The notes under the pieces are model-generated. The model was given only the letters and a program-made list of their open reading frames with translations. It had not been told where the DNA came from and did not search any database. Below are positions 1 through 9,746 of a DNA stretch of 64,000 nt, one piece after another. This DNA is from Leishmania infantum JPCM5 (Eukaryota > Euglenozoa > Kinetoplastea > Trypanosomatida > Trypanosomatidae). Every line of letters begins with the position of its first letter. Position 1 is the first letter of the stretch. The stretch spans positions 298,884-362,883 of the forward strand of contig NC_009399.2 of assembly GCF_000002875.2 (NCBI RefSeq). The letters are read 5' to 3'. A program made the position numbers and the translations under genes.

Positions 1-1
1 T

Positions 2-2263
2 ACGGCGGCGATATACGCATCTCACCGCAGCACGGTTCCAGACGCGAATGCCGTGAACACGCTGCAGCAGACCGCACGCGAGCTTCTCCACCTCGCTGGT
101 CAGGAGCTTTACCATCTTCACACCAGCTTCGGCTTAGCGGCATCTTCGCCAGAGCTACTGCAGATGCTGTATAGACGGCTCGTGCGTGCCTGGATGCAAG
201 CGGGGGTCTTGCTCGGCGACGCGCGCTCGCTACTGTGGTGTGGCCAACGCCTCACCGCTTGGTCGCTGCAGAAGCAGCAGGAAGCGACAGCGTTGGCGTG
301 GATCGCCGAGGGATACGGTGCGGTGTCAGCCAGCACCGCGCAGTCCAGTGAAGTGGTCGAAGCTGATGCTGCTACGGAGTGGCTGTGCGTGCTACCTGTC
401 GCTGTGTTACTTGCGGCGGTCTGCAGTCCCGCCCTCCGCAGCAGCACAAGGATAAGCGAGGCGCTGTCGTCGCTTGCCTCTGTGCTGCCTCTTCCCCAAA
501 GTATCCGCGACACCGCTTCCAACAGCCAATACAGCAGCGTTGTGGTTGCGGCGGACGAGTATGTCAGCTTGTTTCGCCACTGGCAGCAACTGCTGCAGGG
601 ACATGTGACTGAGGCGGCCAGCAGGTATCGTGGTTGTCACCATCAGCACTGGCTTTCGTGTCACAGTCCTTTCGCCGTCATCCTTCACGGCAGCGTGCCT
701 GCCAATGCGACTCCGGCACTCATGGAAGAGGTGCGTCGGCAGGTCGAGGAGTACCTCGCCGGTTCAGCGACCTGGTATCCGCCGCAGTCGCAGCAGGTCA
801 CACCCGTGTCCTCCGACGTGGCGCCAGCTCTCGGAGGCGGCGACAGCAGCAGCAGCAGCAGCAGCAGCAGCCATGCCACGATCGCTGCTGCTGACCTTTG
901 TGCAGCCTTTCAATGTGTAAAGGACGCCAGTGAAAGTGACATGCGAGCCTTTATGCGACTCGAGGCGGCGAAGCGCGCTCCTGGCGGCGAGGGCGTTGTC
1001 AGGGGGGCGCTGAAGAAGGCGCTGGAAGTGCAAGCGGCGTGGCGCCTCATTCATCGTGCAGCGCTGCAGGAGCGTCAGCAGTGCGGCTCAGGGAGCGGTG
1101 CTGCCGCCCCGTGGACGCCTTTGGTGCCGCCTGCGGCATGGCGAGCGTACCTGCTGAATCTCCCCCCGGTAGTGCCCCACTCCGTGCACTTCGTTCCAAT
1201 GGCTGTGACGGAGGTGCTCATGTTGCAAAGCTGCACTACATGGACGGAGGGGCTGGCCGTGCTCGAGCATTCACTAAGGACGCTGCATCGCTCTGGCGCC
1301 ACGCCTGTGCAACAATACATGGCGCAGCTCTTGCTGGAACGGGTGCGGCGCACGGAGGGGAGCGCTGAAGGGTTCAAGGCAGCTGATGGAAGAGTGGAGG
1401 AGCACCATTTCTGTACCGAGCTGGAGACATACACGTACACTGTGCTGCAGCAGCAGCCCACCGAAGAAGAAACGAGCGGAGGAAAGCAGGTGGCGTTTCC
1501 ACGTTGGCGTCTGTGGTCGCAGCACATGGCACAGCGTTCGACACACGGCACGGCGGCGCTGGTGTGCCGCATCGTTGATCTCATGTTTATTCATCACATG
1601 CGGACCACTCGCGCCTCGGCGCGCGACACCATCACTTTCTCGCCTTCTGTGTTGGCGAAGCACACCCTCATGGAGGCCCTGCGCTGCGGCGTTCACGACC
1701 CTGCTTTGACCCGCGTTCTTTTCCGTCTTTTCTGGGCTGAGCAGCACCGCCGCGTCGAGGGTGCGCACGTGTTCTTGTCCGCGCTGCGGGCCGCCAAGCT
1801 GGCGCGGAGCGACGCACTCGCGCTGGAAGCGATGCTAACGTATTTACGGGTTTCCGACGCAAACGCGGCCACCACGCAGCGGACGGCAGAGTGGAGCTCG
1901 CGTGTTCTGCAGGTCATCAACGCCTGTGAAGCGCGTTCCACCATCCCAGGCTCACGCGTACCTTCCTCGGGCTTCTCCTCTGTCTCTGCGTGGCAGCACC
2001 TTAAGGCGGCCGTTGAGGAGGCGGCAGAGCTTCAGGGACCGACGCACCGCTTCTCTGTCGAGGCGCACCGTGCGACATGGAAATCGTGGACAGTGCTGTG
2101 TCGCCTGCAGGTAGTGCCCAAGGACGTAGCACTCTGCGTCGTCCATCTCTTCAAGCAGTACGACCGCCTCACCGAGGTGGAGGAGCTCATGGTGGTCACC
2201 TGCTATGACATGACGATGGTGCAAGCGGATAGGCGTGTCGGTGGTGGTGATGCTGAAGAGTAG
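2..2263 (+). CDS. Hypothetical protein, 5' end outside the window
   Basis: I do not recognise this protein. The reading frame is open from position 2 to the stop at 2261-2263, and no in-frame ATG precedes it inside the window. The first in-frame start-like codon is a GTG at 53, which is not credible in a eukaryote, and the first ATG is at 164, so the true start is probably upstream of the window. The visible part is about 753 residues: mostly helical-looking, Leu/Ala/Arg-rich sequence with no clear membrane segment. A run of nine serines near 847-873 is encoded by an AGC triplet repeat. It is the first gene of a + strand cluster. No domain can be named from the sequence, and a helical-repeat protein is only a guess. 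Confidence 0.85.
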   Translation, partial: TAAIYASHRSTVPDANAVNTLQQTARELLHLAGQELYHLHTSFGLAASSPELLQMLYRRLVRAWMQAGVLLGDARSLLWCGQRLTAWSLQKQQEATALAWIAEGYGAVSASTAQSSEVVEADAATEWLCVLPVAVLLAAVCSPALRSSTRISEALSSLASVLPLPQSIRDTASNSQYSSVVVAADEYVSLFRHWQQLLQGHVTEAASRYRGCHHQHWLSCHSPFAVILHGSVPANATPALMEEVRRQVEEYLAGSATWYPPQSQQVTPVSSDVAPALGGGDSSSSSSSSSHATIAAADLCAAFQCVKDASESDMRAFMRLEAAKRAPGGEGVVRGALKKALEVQAAWRLIHRAALQERQQCGSGSGAAAPWTPLVPPAAWRAYLLNLPPVVPHSVHFVPMAVTEVLMLQSCTTWTEGLAVLEHSLRTLHRSGATPVQQYMAQLLLERVRRTEGSAEGFKAADGRVEEHHFCTELETYTYTVLQQQPTEEETSGGKQVAFPRWRLWSQHMAQRSTHGTAALVCRIVDLMFIHHMRTTRASARDTITFSPSVLAKHTLMEALRCGVHDPALTRVLFRLFWAEQHRRVEGAHVFLSALRAAKLARSDALALEAMLTYLRVSDANAATTQRTAEWSSRVLQVINACEARSTIPGSRVPSSGFSSVSAWQHLKAAVEEAAELQGPTHRFSVEAHRATWKSWTVLCRLQVVPKDVALCVVHLFKQYDRLTEVEELMVVTCYDMTMVQADRRVGGGDAEE

Positions 2264-2871
2264 GAGCGCGACAGAGGCAGTTAGCGAGAGAGAGAGAGAG
2301 ACACACATATGACGGATGTGTGTCACGATGACCAACCAGCACGCTGAGATGTGATATGCGCGTGCGTTACGCGACGGTGGTGCGGGATTCGGTAGACGTG
2401 TGTATGCGCGGTTACGCCTGATTTCGTTGTTGTTCGAGTAGACAGCACTTTGCAACCGTGCAGAAAAGCGCACGCCATGCACCCCGCCACCTCTGTCACT
2501 GCCCATGTGGCTCCAACCCGTGTGTGAAGGGGAGGGGAGGCCTCTGCGGCACCTCCCAAGGCCACAGCGTACGTGTGCGCTTGTTTGTGCGCCGGACCAA
2601 GGAGAGGAGAGTCCGCCCGCCCCCGCTACGGTAGCGCTCGAGGTGTCACGGGGGAAGAAGGGGAGGCGCTGACCAACACGGCGTCTCCCCGTGGCGCAAC
2701 TCATCCCTTTGCTGATCTCCCATCCCTCCCCCTCGCCTTCTTTGCTGCCAACCACTTGAGAAGCGCTCGTGGATTTGCGCAGCTTTCACTGTGTGCGCGC
2801 AGGCACACACGCACGGGACATAACAGATAAAATAGCGCACGCAGGCCCACAGACTCGCCCTTTATCCGCAG
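2264..2871 (+). other. Intergenic region with GA repeat and splice-acceptor-like tract
   Basis: About 600 bases without a supported gene. A short GA microsatellite lies at 2285-2301. A pyrimidine-rich stretch near 2716-2750 is followed by several AG dinucleotides, including one abutting the next ATG. This is the usual form of a trans-splicing acceptor, although the exact site cannot be chosen by eye. Confidence 0.55.
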
Positions 2872-4839
2872 ATGCTGCGCCGCGCTTACCGCCTGCTGGG
2901 CTCCACAAATCGATACACGGACGGGTCCGGGCGGGCGCTGGAACCAAACTCGATTCCTCGCGACCTCTATGTCCAGACAATCAGCAACCGCGCCTACCCT
3001 GTGCAAGGCGAGTACTGGCAGCCGGTGACGGCTGGCAAGCCGTCTCCGCACAAGGGCAATGTCATCATATCCGGCGCTGGCGTCGTCGGCCTCACTATGT
3101 CGGCCCAGTTCGCTCTGCGTGGATGGCACACAACAGTGATCGAGCGCAGCCCACCCCTGCAGCAAGTGAAGGATAAGCCGATGCAGACTGCGGCGGCAGC
3201 GAGCGATGCGTCCGCTGGTGCGGTGGACCTCACCGTTAGTCCATCTCCGCCGTCCCCGCCGCTCTCCCTCCAGCCCTATCGTGGACCACTCCGGCGCCCT
3301 CACTTCGGCGCAGCATCTGAGCAGAGCAGTAGCATCAGCGCCGGCAGCCGTGATGACGATGGAATGGCTGGTGTTGCTTCCTCCTCCGGCTTGGCAGAGT
3401 CGTCCTCGCCATCGCGGTACAGTCCATTCATCGAGCTGCAGTACGCACTGGTAACACGCCGCGCCTTGGACGCACTAGAGGCGGCGGGGGTGCGACTCCA
3501 CGCCATCCGCCACTTGGGCGTCAAGGTGCGCGGCGTGATGGACCACCCCGGGGCCTACAACAGCTGGATCACTGCCGGCCTCACCGAGCACCACCCGTTC
3601 GCAGTCAACATGCTCTCGATGGATCTGTTCCAGCTGCGCCGTCTACTGGAGGAGCATGTTGCGCACAGTCTGCCGTCAGCGAACCTGCAGGTCTTTTACG
3701 AACACGTCATCGAGGCAGTCTACCCTCTGCGTCAGCAACTTGTAGTGTGTCCGTGGGAGAACAGCACTTTGGCGAGGCAGTGGGCGGAGTCCTCCGTCGG
3801 CTCTTCGACCTCATCCCCTACCGAGGAGGGTCGCACCGCGCAGCTTGTCGCTGAGGTCCGCCAACCTCGGCGCCAGCCACACACCAGCCTCACTCTCAGT
3901 GCCCGGAAGTGGGAGAAGAAGTACGCAGACGACGCTGTAGACTACGACTTGCTTGTGTCGGCCGAAGGCGTGAGCTCACACCTGCGAGACCTCGTGGATG
4001 TGGAGGGATTCGTGGCGGATGTGGACATGGGTGTGCGCTGGTGTCTCCTCCGTAGCGACCAGCTCAGCCACGAACACGTGCACCGCTGGTTGCACCGTCG
4101 CCGCACGACGGCCATCACGTCGGCGCAATCCTACCACGTCCAGACGGCGCACCAGGTGCCACTCACCCTCGCCTTTCCGCGTATCGAGGGGAGCAACCTC
4201 TTCTCCGTCATGGTGTACGCCCCGCAGGGTGAGTTGGCGGGCCTCGACGACGTCGAGATGCTCCGGTACTACCTGCCGGACCTCGCCTCCTCTTCCTCCT
4301 CGTCTCCAGCGGCTGCTGAGTTGCGCTCCTTCGTCACCGACGCACAGGCCTACCCCACTGTCTACTGCGAGCAGCTGTACAACACAGTGGGGCTTCCTTC
4401 CGCCGTGCTGGTGGGCGATGCGGCGCACACGTGTAATCCCTTCTGGATGCAGAGCCTCGCCCTCGGCCTCGAGGATGGTGCGAACCTGCTGAATCAGGTG
4501 GACGCCTACTCCCGACACTTCTACGACGCCGTGAAGCAGTACAGCAACGAGCGTGGCAGCAGCGGCGACGCGCTGCGTGAGCTGACGGACAAGTGCCTCT
4601 ACTACGAGCGCCGGAAGCACGTGAGCCCGTTCATTCGCTTCCAGAATTCGTACCAGCACTTCATGAATGTCTGTATGCCGCGTGGCTGGAACACGCTCTA
4701 CGAAGGCTCCGTCAACCACGTCTACTCGCGCAGCATCGAAGATATGCTGAACAGCCGCGGCTACACCTCGTACGACTACGCCGAAAAGCAGCAGGCGAAG
4801 CACCGCCTCTTTTACCATCTTGGACGGTTGTACACGTGA
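2872..4839 (+). CDS. FAD-dependent monooxygenase, UbiH/kynurenine 3-monooxygenase-like
   Basis: Predicted flavoprotein aromatic hydroxylase of 655 residues. The N-terminal dinucleotide-binding fold is clear: GAGVVG at residues 68-73, followed by the ribose-binding acid E91. The second FAD motif GDAAH is at 515-519. An Arg-containing N-terminus of about 60 residues precedes the fold and could be a mitochondrial presequence. A Ser/Pro-rich insertion of roughly 85 residues (about 100-185) splits the fold between the first beta-alpha-beta unit and the rest. Downstream of GDAAH the family's usual GQG-x-N motif reads MQS-L-A (526-530), although G532, E534 and D535 are kept. The family includes COQ6 (ubiquinone synthesis) and kynurenine 3-monooxygenase. 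The C-terminal part reads somewhat more like the latter, but I cannot choose between them. The ATG at 2872 begins the longest frame and directly follows an AG. Confidence 0.8.
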   Translation: MLRRAYRLLGSTNRYTDGSGRALEPNSIPRDLYVQTISNRAYPVQGEYWQPVTAGKPSPHKGNVIISGAGVVGLTMSAQFALRGWHTTVIERSPPLQQVKDKPMQTAAAASDASAGAVDLTVSPSPPSPPLSLQPYRGPLRRPHFGAASEQSSSISAGSRDDDGMAGVASSSGLAESSSPSRYSPFIELQYALVTRRALDALEAAGVRLHAIRHLGVKVRGVMDHPGAYNSWITAGLTEHHPFAVNMLSMDLFQLRRLLEEHVAHSLPSANLQVFYEHVIEAVYPLRQQLVVCPWENSTLARQWAESSVGSSTSSPTEEGRTAQLVAEVRQPRRQPHTSLTLSARKWEKKYADDAVDYDLLVSAEGVSSHLRDLVDVEGFVADVDMGVRWCLLRSDQLSHEHVHRWLHRRRTTAITSAQSYHVQTAHQVPLTLAFPRIEGSNLFSVMVYAPQGELAGLDDVEMLRYYLPDLASSSSSSPAAAELRSFVTDAQAYPTVYCEQLYNTVGLPSAVLVGDAAHTCNPFWMQSLALGLEDGANLLNQVDAYSRHFYDAVKQYSNERGSSGDALRELTDKCLYYERRKHVSPFIRFQNSYQHFMNVCMPRGWNTLYEGSVNHVYSRSIEDMLNSRGYTSYDYAEKQQAKHRLFYHLGRLYT

Positions 4840-5785
4840 GAGGAGACGCGCCTGTGCGTGGGTTCTCGCTCGCCCTCCCATCTTTCTTCGCTGCCGCACC
4901 CCATGTTGCGTCATCACACCGGAGAGAGACAGAGACAGAGATGGTGAAAGGGAAATGGTTCGAAAAAGGAGAGGGAGATGCAACTGCTGGCAATGGGTTG
5001 TCGACCCTGTCGCCTTAGCCTTCTCTTTTGGGGGAGGGCGTGTGAAGGGCAGCCCACTCGGGAATTATCGGTTGTCGTTGTTGCGGACGTGCGCCTCTCC
5101 CTCTCCTCTCTGGCTGCTTCCCGTGCCCTCTTTCCCTTTCTGTCGCTCGCAGTGGTTTTGCTGATTCAAGCAGATGGACAAAGTCATTTGACGCAAGCGC
5201 ATACGTCCCATACATAGGCGCACGAGTGCGTGGATGCATGTAACACATATGCATGTGTGTGTGTGTGTGTGTCGCTGTTGGTGTGTACGAGATCGGCATG
5301 TGGTGATCTCATGACCCCCCCTGCTCTCTCCTCCTCAGTAGAGGCACACTCGATACTGGCGGCAGCACACCTACACGCTGCGGCCTATGGCTGTGAGAAG
5401 CACCTCCTCTCCCCCCTTTCCTTGGTCGCAGCAAGCCATCGCCTGTGCTTGCTTTGATACCGGCATACGGGAGTGTATGAGGCATGCGACAGCCAGAGCC
5501 ACACAAGTGCATCACGAGCACGGCAGACTTTTTTTTTGCCCCTCCCCCCCCCACTGCTGCTGCTGCTTTCCGTCTCCGCCTCCATTCCCTCACACCCTCC
5601 AGCGCGCTTGTTGGCATTTCCGTTGTTCTTCACGCTTCACGGACTTACGCACACACGCATCACCACCCCTGTTGCTGGTGTTCGTGCGGGCCGCTCGGTT
5701 TACTCGCCCATCCACCCCCTCCTGTCTCAAGCCTTCACCTCTCTTCTTTTTTTTTGTGGGTTCCACGCAGCCGGTCGAGGTGCGG
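4840..5785 (+). other. Intergenic region with TG repeat and trans-splice acceptor
   Basis: About 950 bases of low-complexity sequence. A TG microsatellite lies near 5254-5272. A T run then a C run sit at 5528-5551. A strong polypyrimidine tract at 5738-5755 is followed by AG at 5769-5770, 15 bases before the next ATG. An open frame starting at 5387 runs into the next gene, but it is low-complexity sequence and lies upstream of this acceptor, so I treat it as leader sequence. Confidence 0.6.
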
Positions 5786-6919
5786 ATGGACTCGTCGGCT
5801 GGCGGCTTCTTCTTCCCCTTCGGGTCCCCCAGCACGACCGATAGGTGCCCTGGTGCCACCACCGTGGATGCTGCCGATTCCACCAGCTCCACACTGGGCA
5901 CCGCCGTGCCTTCGCCGCCAATCTGGCCGCCCGCAAAGATATCGACGGCGACCTTTCCGTGGGTTTCCCTGGACTCCGACACGCTGCACGAGTGGGCTGC
6001 CGGGTGCTGCTGCGTGGCTCCAAGCAATAATGTGAAGTGCAACCTCTCAACAAAGCCCTTGCAGCTGAAGCTTCGTGCGGTTTTGCCAGCGAGCGCAGAG
6101 GGCGCTCCAGGCGAAGCCTCCTCATCCGCGGACGCAAAAAGATCGGACATCTTTACGCTATGCTACCAGACCTCTCCAGAGGTGGACACGCTGACATCCG
6201 TGGCCGCCACACAGACGCCAGAGATGACGCCGTCGAGCTCGGCCAAGAGGGAGCGCCGCGACGTGGTACCAGGGCGATACTACGGCGGGCTGAAGGTGTG
6301 GTCTTGCGCTGTGTTGCTCGCGGAATACCTCGCCAACCACGCCGCACAGTACCGCAGCCTCTTTGAGGCTGCGGTGGTGGTCGCAGAGCTCGGGTGCGGT
6401 CAAGGACTTCCCGGGCTGGCAGCCATGTGCCTCGGAGCGCGGCGCGTCGTGTTTCAAGACTACAACGAGGAAGTGCTCAATGTGTGCACGAAGCCGAACG
6501 TGGCGGCCACAGTTTGCGCAAACGAAAGCCTCCAGCTGTCACAAGGCGGCGTTGGTACAACTCCGCTACTGCACGTCAAATTCGTTCACGGCGACTGGGT
6601 TGATCTGTCTTGGGAGTCCCAAGGCGCTGCCTCCTCTTCTGCTGGCCTCGAAGCCTTCTGCGACGTCATCCTTGGCTCTGACGTCACCTTTGACAAGGAT
6701 GCGTGCGACAGGCTTGCCTGCGTCTTGCATCGCTGGCTGCGGCCCTACACAGGAACCGCTATCATTGTGTCAAAGGACTACTACTTTGGCACCAACGGCG
6801 GCTACCTGGAGTTCACAGAGTCCGCAGAGCCGTACGGGCTGCGGGTGGAGCTGCTGAAGCGCGTAGACACGGCGGACAAGATGCCGCATGTGGTGCTGCG
6901 TGTCACTCACGCGGCATAG
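5786..6919 (+). CDS. Histidine protein methyltransferase, METTL18/Hpm1-like
   Basis: A 377-residue seven-beta-strand methyltransferase. The SAM-binding motif ELGCGQG is at 201-207, the family block GLKVW at 168-172, and the acidic loop QDYN at 224-227 is followed by a PNV element. Near the end a YFG-containing block (SKDYYFG) matches the METTL18/Hpm1 arrangement. METTL18 and yeast Hpm1 methylate a histidine of ribosomal protein uL3, which is the likely but untested role here. The N-terminal 150 residues are Ser/Thr/Pro-rich and poorly conserved in appearance. I chose the ATG at 5786 because a polypyrimidine tract and AG lie just before it; a frame beginning at 5387 would add 133 low-complexity residues. 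Confidence 0.85.
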   Translation: MDSSAGGFFFPFGSPSTTDRCPGATTVDAADSTSSTLGTAVPSPPIWPPAKISTATFPWVSLDSDTLHEWAAGCCCVAPSNNVKCNLSTKPLQLKLRAVLPASAEGAPGEASSSADAKRSDIFTLCYQTSPEVDTLTSVAATQTPEMTPSSSAKRERRDVVPGRYYGGLKVWSCAVLLAEYLANHAAQYRSLFEAAVVVAELGCGQGLPGLAAMCLGARRVVFQDYNEEVLNVCTKPNVAATVCANESLQLSQGGVGTTPLLHVKFVHGDWVDLSWESQGAASSSAGLEAFCDVILGSDVTFDKDACDRLACVLHRWLRPYTGTAIIVSKDYYFGTNGGYLEFTESAEPYGLRVELLKRVDTADKMPHVVLRVTHAA

Positions 6920-7455
6920 AAGAGCCCCTGTTTCTCTCTCCTGTGGAGAGGAGTTCCCGAGATGGATCATGGTGGCTGCTCAAAGCAGTGTTCGCGAGGC
7001 CACCCGTCCAAGCGCAGCGCGCGCAGAGGGAGGAAAGTCACCCTGGGGCGTCTGTTATGTTGCACCTACAAGCGAGTACGATCTCGTAAGGGATCATCAC
7101 TTGATGAGCAAACCACGCCAAAACAAGCAGGAAGGGGCCGGAACGAGTTGATCCTGTGCTGCTCACTTTCTCCGTGTATGTGTACGTGTTTGTGTCCGCG
7201 CGTGCGTGTCTTTGCGTGTGCAGTCCGCCGCCGCATGCTCTTCCGCTTCAAAGCAGAAAACAATGAAAATGACTTCATCCAAGAGCGGGTTGCGGTAAAG
7301 AGGCGACTCGTCGTGTCTTCCATCTCTACAGCATCCTCTCTGTGTTGCCGCGCCTCCGTTTGTGTGCACGTCAACGCACTTTTCTCGACCTCGTCACGTC
7401 CCCCACTCAGACACCAGCGTCGACACCGCTCATCAATCCACGTAGCAAAGCCCCC
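6920..7455 (+). other. Intergenic region, no gene seen
   Basis: About 540 bases between the methyltransferase stop and the first coding-like segment of the pseudogene. Pyrimidine- and TG-rich patches lie at 7165-7225 and 7315-7410. I see no RNA gene or convincing coding segment. Confidence 0.5.
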
Positions 7456-8596
7456 ATGTCCGAGGAGAGCCACCATAGCAAGGACGTCCACGGCAATGCA
7501 ATCACGCCATTTCGCACGGAACGCACAGAGCGCGACGAGAAGGGCACCTTCCTGGGGTGATAGTAGTCCACCTCTAGCAGCGTTCCTGCCCCGCCGCCGC
7601 CGCGCGACGTTTCGGTCGGCCTGGTTCCTTTCTGTCTCATTTCCTTTGTACGTCTCGTCCTCATGGCTGTGTCGGTCGGCACTCCGTGGCACCGCAAGCA
7701 GCACTACAGCCCGAATGGGCTGCACGGTGAAGGCCACCTCTTCTACCTCTTCGAGCATGTGACGAAGGTCGAGGGGTCTCTGGGTGTGGTCACGCACCCG
7801 AGGAGTCTGTGCACGTATGTGCAGCGTCGTGCGCGGGTGATGGAGGCCTTTTCCATTGTGTCGTCCGCCATGACACGCTGATGTTTGCGCTCAGCGTGCT
7901 GAATGCCTACTAGCGGTCCGTGGCGCGGAATATGGTGATCCGCAATGTCACGCTCGTCTTCACCGCCCGCTCGATGGGTAGCCTCAGGATCGAGGTCTGC
8001 TTCAACTTGAACGTATACCTCTGCAGCCTCGCGGAGTGCGGGGGCGGCGCAAGCTACCGCTCCCAGCTCCACAAGCCGTACGCGGGCTTTTGCCTCACCG
8101 TGGGCGGCCTGGCTGTTGACGGCGCTGGACAGCGGCATCATCGCCGCGAGCAAGTTCACTGTCCCGCTCGATGCGCAGACGGTGGACAAGAGCATCCACT
8201 CCTTCATGCTACCCCATATCGCACTGGTGCTACAAGGATGGAACGTGGCAGCTCGTGGCGGTCACACTTCTCTCTTTGTGATGAGCTTCCAGCCCTCGTT
8301 GCTGGTGCAGTACCTCCGCGCCGACGAGGCTTTTGGCATCTCCCCCATCCTGCTCAAGATGCTGACGGGCGGCTTCAGCCTTGTGGCGTCGTCCTTCGGC
8401 ACTATGGTGTCGTGCTTCGCCATCACAGCGGCGTCCCCACCTGACGAAGAAGTAGCTCCCTTCAATGATTCCACGCAAGATGGCCAAGCAGATCGCTGTG
8501 GAGGAATATCAGCGAGGGTGTGAGCGGAAGTGGGATGCAGAGGAGAAGGTACAGTACGCGGAGAAGAGTGCGGAGGACAAGCAGGGTGAGGGATAA
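7456..8596 (+). pseudogene. Frameshifted amastin-like membrane protein remnant
   Basis: Coding-like peptides follow one another here but jump frames. An ATG at 7456 opens 34 residues to a TGA at 7558. A second frame, about 7580-7881, holds a hydrophobic helix ending in VGTPW, then a stretch ending in MEAFSIVSSAMT. A third frame continues at about 7882 with FALSVLNAY, hits TAG at 7911 and carries on to about 8110. The first phase resumes near 8116 with another hydrophobic helix, and a fourth piece (8480-8596) gives a charged tail. A helix ending VGTP, a second helix after a short loop, and two later helices resemble the four-span amastin layout. Each break could be an inactivating mutation or an assembly indel. 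The family call is an inference; a different four-span surface protein is possible. Confidence 0.45.
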
Positions 8597-9746
8597 TGTG
8601 ATGGCGGCTTCCGAGGTACTACCGCGCGCTGCTATCCCCTTCTCCTCAGCCTGTGGTTTGTGCGCACTGCTCTAATAGCCTGCGCCCCGTCGGACACACG
8701 AGGAGGAGGAAAAAAAAGACGCAGAAGACGCTGGTACTCCTCTGCCAGCGTGTGTGTCTAGTGTTCTCCCCTCTCTTCTCCCTCCTCTGATTGTCAAGCA
8801 TCGAAACGAGAGCAAAACCGCCGCATCTGCGCCGCGCGTACCGTTTGCTGTTTTTTTGTTGTTCTCGTTGCTGCCTTGTGATGTACGCCTCACCGTGTCG
8901 CCATCGTCGTCGTCGTCTCTCTGGTTTGTTTCGCTAAAAGTGCGTGCTCCTTCCGTTTCCATTTTTTTTTTGGAGGGGGAAGGAGGAGGGCCGAAGGTGC
9001 ACCACAGCATGACGCTGCCGCCAGTGTGCGTGCTGTGCGGTGCGGTGCAAGCGAGGAGGCAAGACGTAGGGCCTGAAACGCTCTCGGGCGTGTGTAGTGC
9101 TAAGCATCAACTGCCAGTGCGGTGGAGAGAGTTCGATCGCTGCTGATCTGTGTGTAGATGTGGGTTTGGGTGTGGATGAGCAGCACAGACACAGCACACG
9201 TCTTTCCAATCTTTTTCATCTCGACGCTTCACTGTCGTGTGGGTGTTCGTCTGTGATTAGCTTGTTGTCCTCTGTGTGAGTCTCAACGATTCAAGCAAAG
9301 GAGGAGGCCGTGGAGATGGGTGTTTGGGCCAGTTTGAGTGCTGCTCGTTGGATTCCCCTTTCTCAGGTCGATAGTGAAGACTATGCGTGTGGCTTTATGT
9401 TGCACGCTCACTGGTGCTCTTGCCTCTGCACACACATAGGCGTTGCGCAACTGGGTCGTTGAGCAGCAGAGGCATCATGCATGCAGACATCATTTGCTTC
9501 CTCTTTCATGATGTGTATATCCCCCTTCCTCCCTCATTCTCTTGGTCACCCTTCCTTGTTCTGCTGTGGCGCCGTCCTGTCGGCGCGCGCGCCTTCTCCG
9601 CTGACGGCTGCTGCCCACCACACCCCACACACACGCCATCCCCACATGGAAGCACATTTCAGAACAACATCCGTTTCTTGTGCGTATCGATAGCACGTCA
9701 CACAGCTGTCTTGTTCACACTCGCCAGGACGTTTCCCCAGTTCAAG
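8597..9746 (+). other. Intergenic region, pyrimidine-rich, with splice acceptor
   Basis: About 1150 bases without a supported gene. T- and C-rich patches occur at 8760-8800, 8845-8875 and 8960-8975 (a T run). Another tract at 9515-9560 is followed by several AGs, the closest at 9739-9740, seven bases before the next ATG. The reading frame that runs through from 9387 begins at a GTG and is low-complexity, so I regard it as leader. Confidence 0.5.

Noticed and set aside
9120..9145. tRNA B-box-like gttcgatc
   Set aside because: No matching A-box or cloverleaf could be drawn around it.
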